DNA of 64,000 nt from Shinella sp. UYSO24. GTDB lineage: Bacteria; Pseudomonadota; Alphaproteobacteria; Rhizobiales; Rhizobiaceae. The position numbers and the translations under genes were made by a program. The stretch covers positions 62,001-126,000 of the forward strand of contig CABHNZ010000014.1 of assembly GCA_902167985.1 (NCBI GenBank), given 5' to 3'. The notes under the pieces are model-generated. The model was not told the DNA's origin. It saw only the letters and a list, made by a program, of their open reading frames with translations, and searched no databases. The stretch's first letter is position 1; each line of letters starts with the position of its first letter. Of this stretch, positions 61,462-64,000 are shown piece by piece.

Positions 61462-63017
61462 TCAGGTGAGAGACAGCGGCAGAAGCTCGATCGAGTTGGC
61501 GGCGACCGGCGTGAAGACATAATTCTTGACGCTGTCGCGCATGCCGAGCTTGCGCTTTTCGAGCACGCCGAAGATATCCGGCGCATCGTCGACGACGAGT
61601 TCCTGAAACTTCTTGTAGAGTTCGGCGCGCTTCGTCTGGTCGGTCTCGATACGGGCGGCCTCGATCAGCTTGTCGACCTCCGGGTTCTTGTAGACCGGGT
61701 TCTGCCACTGGCCGTTGCGCGACGAATGGTAGGCGGCAAAGGCGATATTGTCCGGGTCCGCATAGTTGGCGGTCTGGAACAGGCACATGAAGTTCGGCAT
61801 CGTATCGGGCGACTGGGCAGAGGCGACCGTATCGGGCCATGTCGCCGGGCGGATGTCGAGATCGATATTGAGCGACTTCAGCGCTTCAAGCAGAAGCAGG
61901 CACCAGCGGCGCTGGTTCTCGTAGCCGGTGGCATAGAGAGCGGTCAGCTTGAAGCCGCCATCCTTGTACTCAGACTTCGCCAGATATTCCTTCGCCTTGG
62001 CCATGTCCTGACGGTAGACGGCAAGCTTCGGGTCGTGGCCGAAAATGCCGGTCGGCAGCGGGCCGATCATCAGGTCGGCCGGGCCTGCGGCATCCAGCAT
62101 GCCTGATAGTTATAGGCGTAGGAGATCGCCTTGCGCAGGTTCTTGTCGGCAAGCGGACCCTTGGCGGTGTTCATCTTGATCGAGAAGGTGCGGTATTCCG
62201 GCTCGATGACGCTGACGACACCCGGTGCACCCTTCAGCGCCTCCATGTCTTCGGCATAGAGTTCGATGGCGATATGCGCTTCATTGCGGGTCAGCATCAT
62301 GCGCTCGGTCGAGGATTCCCGGACGATCTTCCAGATCGCGCCTTCGAGATTGCCACCACCCTTGTGCCAGTCGTCCTTGACGCGGAGGAATTCGTAGAGA
62401 TTGCCCGGCGCCACGCGGCCCATCTTGAACGGACCGGAGCCGGCCGTGTTCTTCATCAGATAGGCCTGGCCGTCGTCGGAGCTGATATTGGCTTCGACGA
62501 GCGCCGGATTGACGACGAACATCCAGGGCAGAACCTGAAGGAAGGGTGCGAACGGCGCCTTGAGATCGAAGGCGACCGTTTGCTTGTCGACGGCCTTGAC
62601 GCCATCGGCATCGACGATGCCGGCAATCATCCAGGAGGGACCGCGCTTCAGCTTGATGATGCGCTTGAACGAATAGACGACGGCATCTGCCGTCACCGGT
62701 GAGCCATCCTGGAATTTGGCAGTCGGGTCGAGCTTGAACTCGTAATGCTTCTGGTCGTCCGACACGGTCCAGCTGGCGGCAAGTCCGGCGACGACCTTCG
62801 GCGGTGTCCCGACGACGCGCACCAGCGCATCATAAGTGTTGCGGAAGAGCATGGCAGGCGCATAGCCGGTCGCGACATGCGGGTCGAAATTCGGAATGTC
62901 GACGCTGCTGGCCATGACGAGGATCTTGCGGCCGGCGGCGAAGGTTTCAAGCGGCATCGAGGCGATGGCGGCTGCCGAGACGGCAGTGCCCATGAAGGTA
63001 CGGCGGGTCATTTTCAT
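61462..63017 (-). CDS. Periplasmic substrate-binding protein (SBP family 5) with Tat-like leader, one frameshift, fourth importer
   Basis: About 518 residues. The leader MKMTRRTFMGTAVSAAAIAS carries twin arginines and ends near TFAAG. The mature part has FRNTYDALVRVVG, FQDGSPVTADAVVYSFKR, GSGPFKMG and KNLRKAISYAYNY. One G is missing near 62097, between YAYNYQ and the continuation MLDAAGPADLM. The ATG at 63017 is 9 bp after AAGGAG. It lies 59 bp downstream of the partial hyuB gene, so the two are probably co-expressed. Confidence 0.9.
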
Positions 63018-63076
63018 GCGAATGATCTCCTTGCGTTCTTTTGGCGCCCGCCTCCCCTTAAGGCGGGCGAATGGGG

Positions 63077-64000
63077 TCAGGCGGTTGCCTTGCGCTCGCC
63101 GGCTCTTGCCGTGCGGCCGTAGATGCTGTCTGCCGCGTCGGCGCTGACATAGCCCTGCCGGACGTCGCTATCGAGCTTGTCGAGATCGCGCTTCATCGGG
63201 TCGCCAAAGCCCGAACCGCCGGCAAGCGTCAGTTCCACAACGCGTCGGTATCGATGAGATCGACGATCGCGCCGGTGCCGCAATCCATGGTCATCTCGCC
63301 GCTCGCCTTGGAGCGGATGATGCCCGTCGCGGTCTTGCCCGGCTTGCCGCCGAAGAGGCCTTCCACCGGCAGATCGACGCCTTCCGGCGAGACGATCGCC
63401 TTGATCGGATGGCCTTCCGCATTGCGGCGCGAGATACGCACCCGCACGCCGAGGCCGCCGCGGTTTTCACCGGCACCGCCGCTATCGGTCATCAGGCTCT
63501 TTTCCCAGATGACGATCGGCGAACGGGTCTCGAACATTTCGAGCGACGAGGTGGCAGCCGATGTTGGCCACAGAAGCGAGGACTTGCCGTCCTTGGTCTG
63601 CGAGGCGCCCTGACCGCCGCCGAGTAGCAGCAGTTCGTAGAACAGCGCGCCGGTTTCCATCGACTTGCCGTAGAAGCTCATCAGGCTCGGCAGGCCGGAG
63701 AAGGACTGGGTCGTCTCAGGCGCTGCTTCGGAGAGTGCCTTGAAGACGTTCGGCGCCAGATACCAGCCGTCCGGGTGCGCAGCGAAACCGGTGCCGGCTT
63801 GTCGCAATTGAGGATCGAGCCCTTCGGCGCCTTGACGCTGAACGGACGGTAGCAACCGGCATTGCCGCGGATGCCCGGTGTCAGCATGCACTTGATCGGA
63901 TAGGTCGCGTGCGCGGTCGTATAAGACAGCGTGCAGTTGATGCCGCCCTTGACCGTCTGTGGCGGAGCGCCTTCGAAATCGAGTTCGATCTCGTCGCCCT
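63077..64000 (-). CDS. Hydantoinase/oxoprolinase subunit B, second copy, 5' part outside window, two frameshifts
   Basis: This is the C-terminal portion (about 308 residues) of a HyuB family protein. It shows YTTAHATYPIKCMLTPGIRGNAG, GWYLAPNVFKALSEAAPE, SGGAGENRGGLGVRVRI and LTLAGGSGFGDPMKRD, the latter two being strong family marks. Frames shift near 63785 (GGACGGCTGG, one G short) and 63237 (GCGTTGTGG, one G short). It lies upstream of the fourth importer on the same strand. It is distinct from the hyuB at 46964-48600, and its HyuA partner should lie just beyond the window. Confidence 0.85.

Overview
The window looks like part of a secondary replicon or accessory region of a Rhizobiales genome (Rhizobium, Agrobacterium or Shinella type). 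The basis is high GC, the style of the proteins, dense ABC importers for peptides and nitrogen compounds, FCD-type GntR regulators and a biuret hydrolase nearly identical in motif spacing to the one I recall from R. leguminosarum. I see no rRNA, tRNA, CRISPR array or complete insertion sequence; one short IS5-like transposase remnant lies near the left end.

Layout. (1) 1-968: 3' part of a sialic-acid mutarotase (NanM). (2) 1317-12236: a peptide-type ABC importer (two-domain ATPase facing away from the rest) with a rhodanese, a substrate-binding-like protein that has no signal peptide, a VOC protein, a P-loop NTPase fused to a formylglycine-generating-enzyme-like (SUMF1) domain, and a small unknown protein. 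Two copies of one operator-like element bracket its start. (3) 12277-23768: a cyanuric acid utilisation island: BMP-type binding protein, two nucleoside-type permeases, formamidase, biuret hydrolase, cyanuric acid hydrolase, two-domain ATPase, a second cysteine hydrolase, a cupin and allophanate hydrolase, all on the minus strand, with a divergent GntR regulator. (4) 23913-32588: a potassium-uptake kdp operon in an unusual order (kdpF, small ORF, kdpB, small ORF, kdpA, kdpC, kdpD, kdpE, PTS IIA-Ntr-like). (5) 32786-34256: M48 lipoprotein peptidase, then a candidate minus-strand small RNA at 34389-34560. (6) 34818-46025: peptide importer, amidase, hydroxylysine-kinase-like kinase, class-III aminotransferase/phospholyase-like enzyme, M20 carbamoylase-like hydrolase and GntR regulator. 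(7) 46095-50648: hyuA, hyuB and an IclR regulator. (8) 51092-57722: third peptide importer plus a DadA-like FAD oxidoreductase. (9) 57795-64000: fourth peptide importer, behind a second, partial hyuB.

The shared theme is scavenging of nitrogen from amides, ureides, modified amino acids and peptides. Each importer sits beside a different enzyme set that breaks C-N bonds, usually with its own regulator.

Quality caveat. About 28 of the genes are broken by simple frameshifts. At the joints I worked through, adding one base, usually to a short run of identical bases, restores a family-typical protein; about 50 bases in total would be missing. This is almost certainly under-calling of homopolymers by the sequencing method rather than gene decay. 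Coordinates of broken genes are given across the frameshifts as one CDS, and protein lengths are given after repair.
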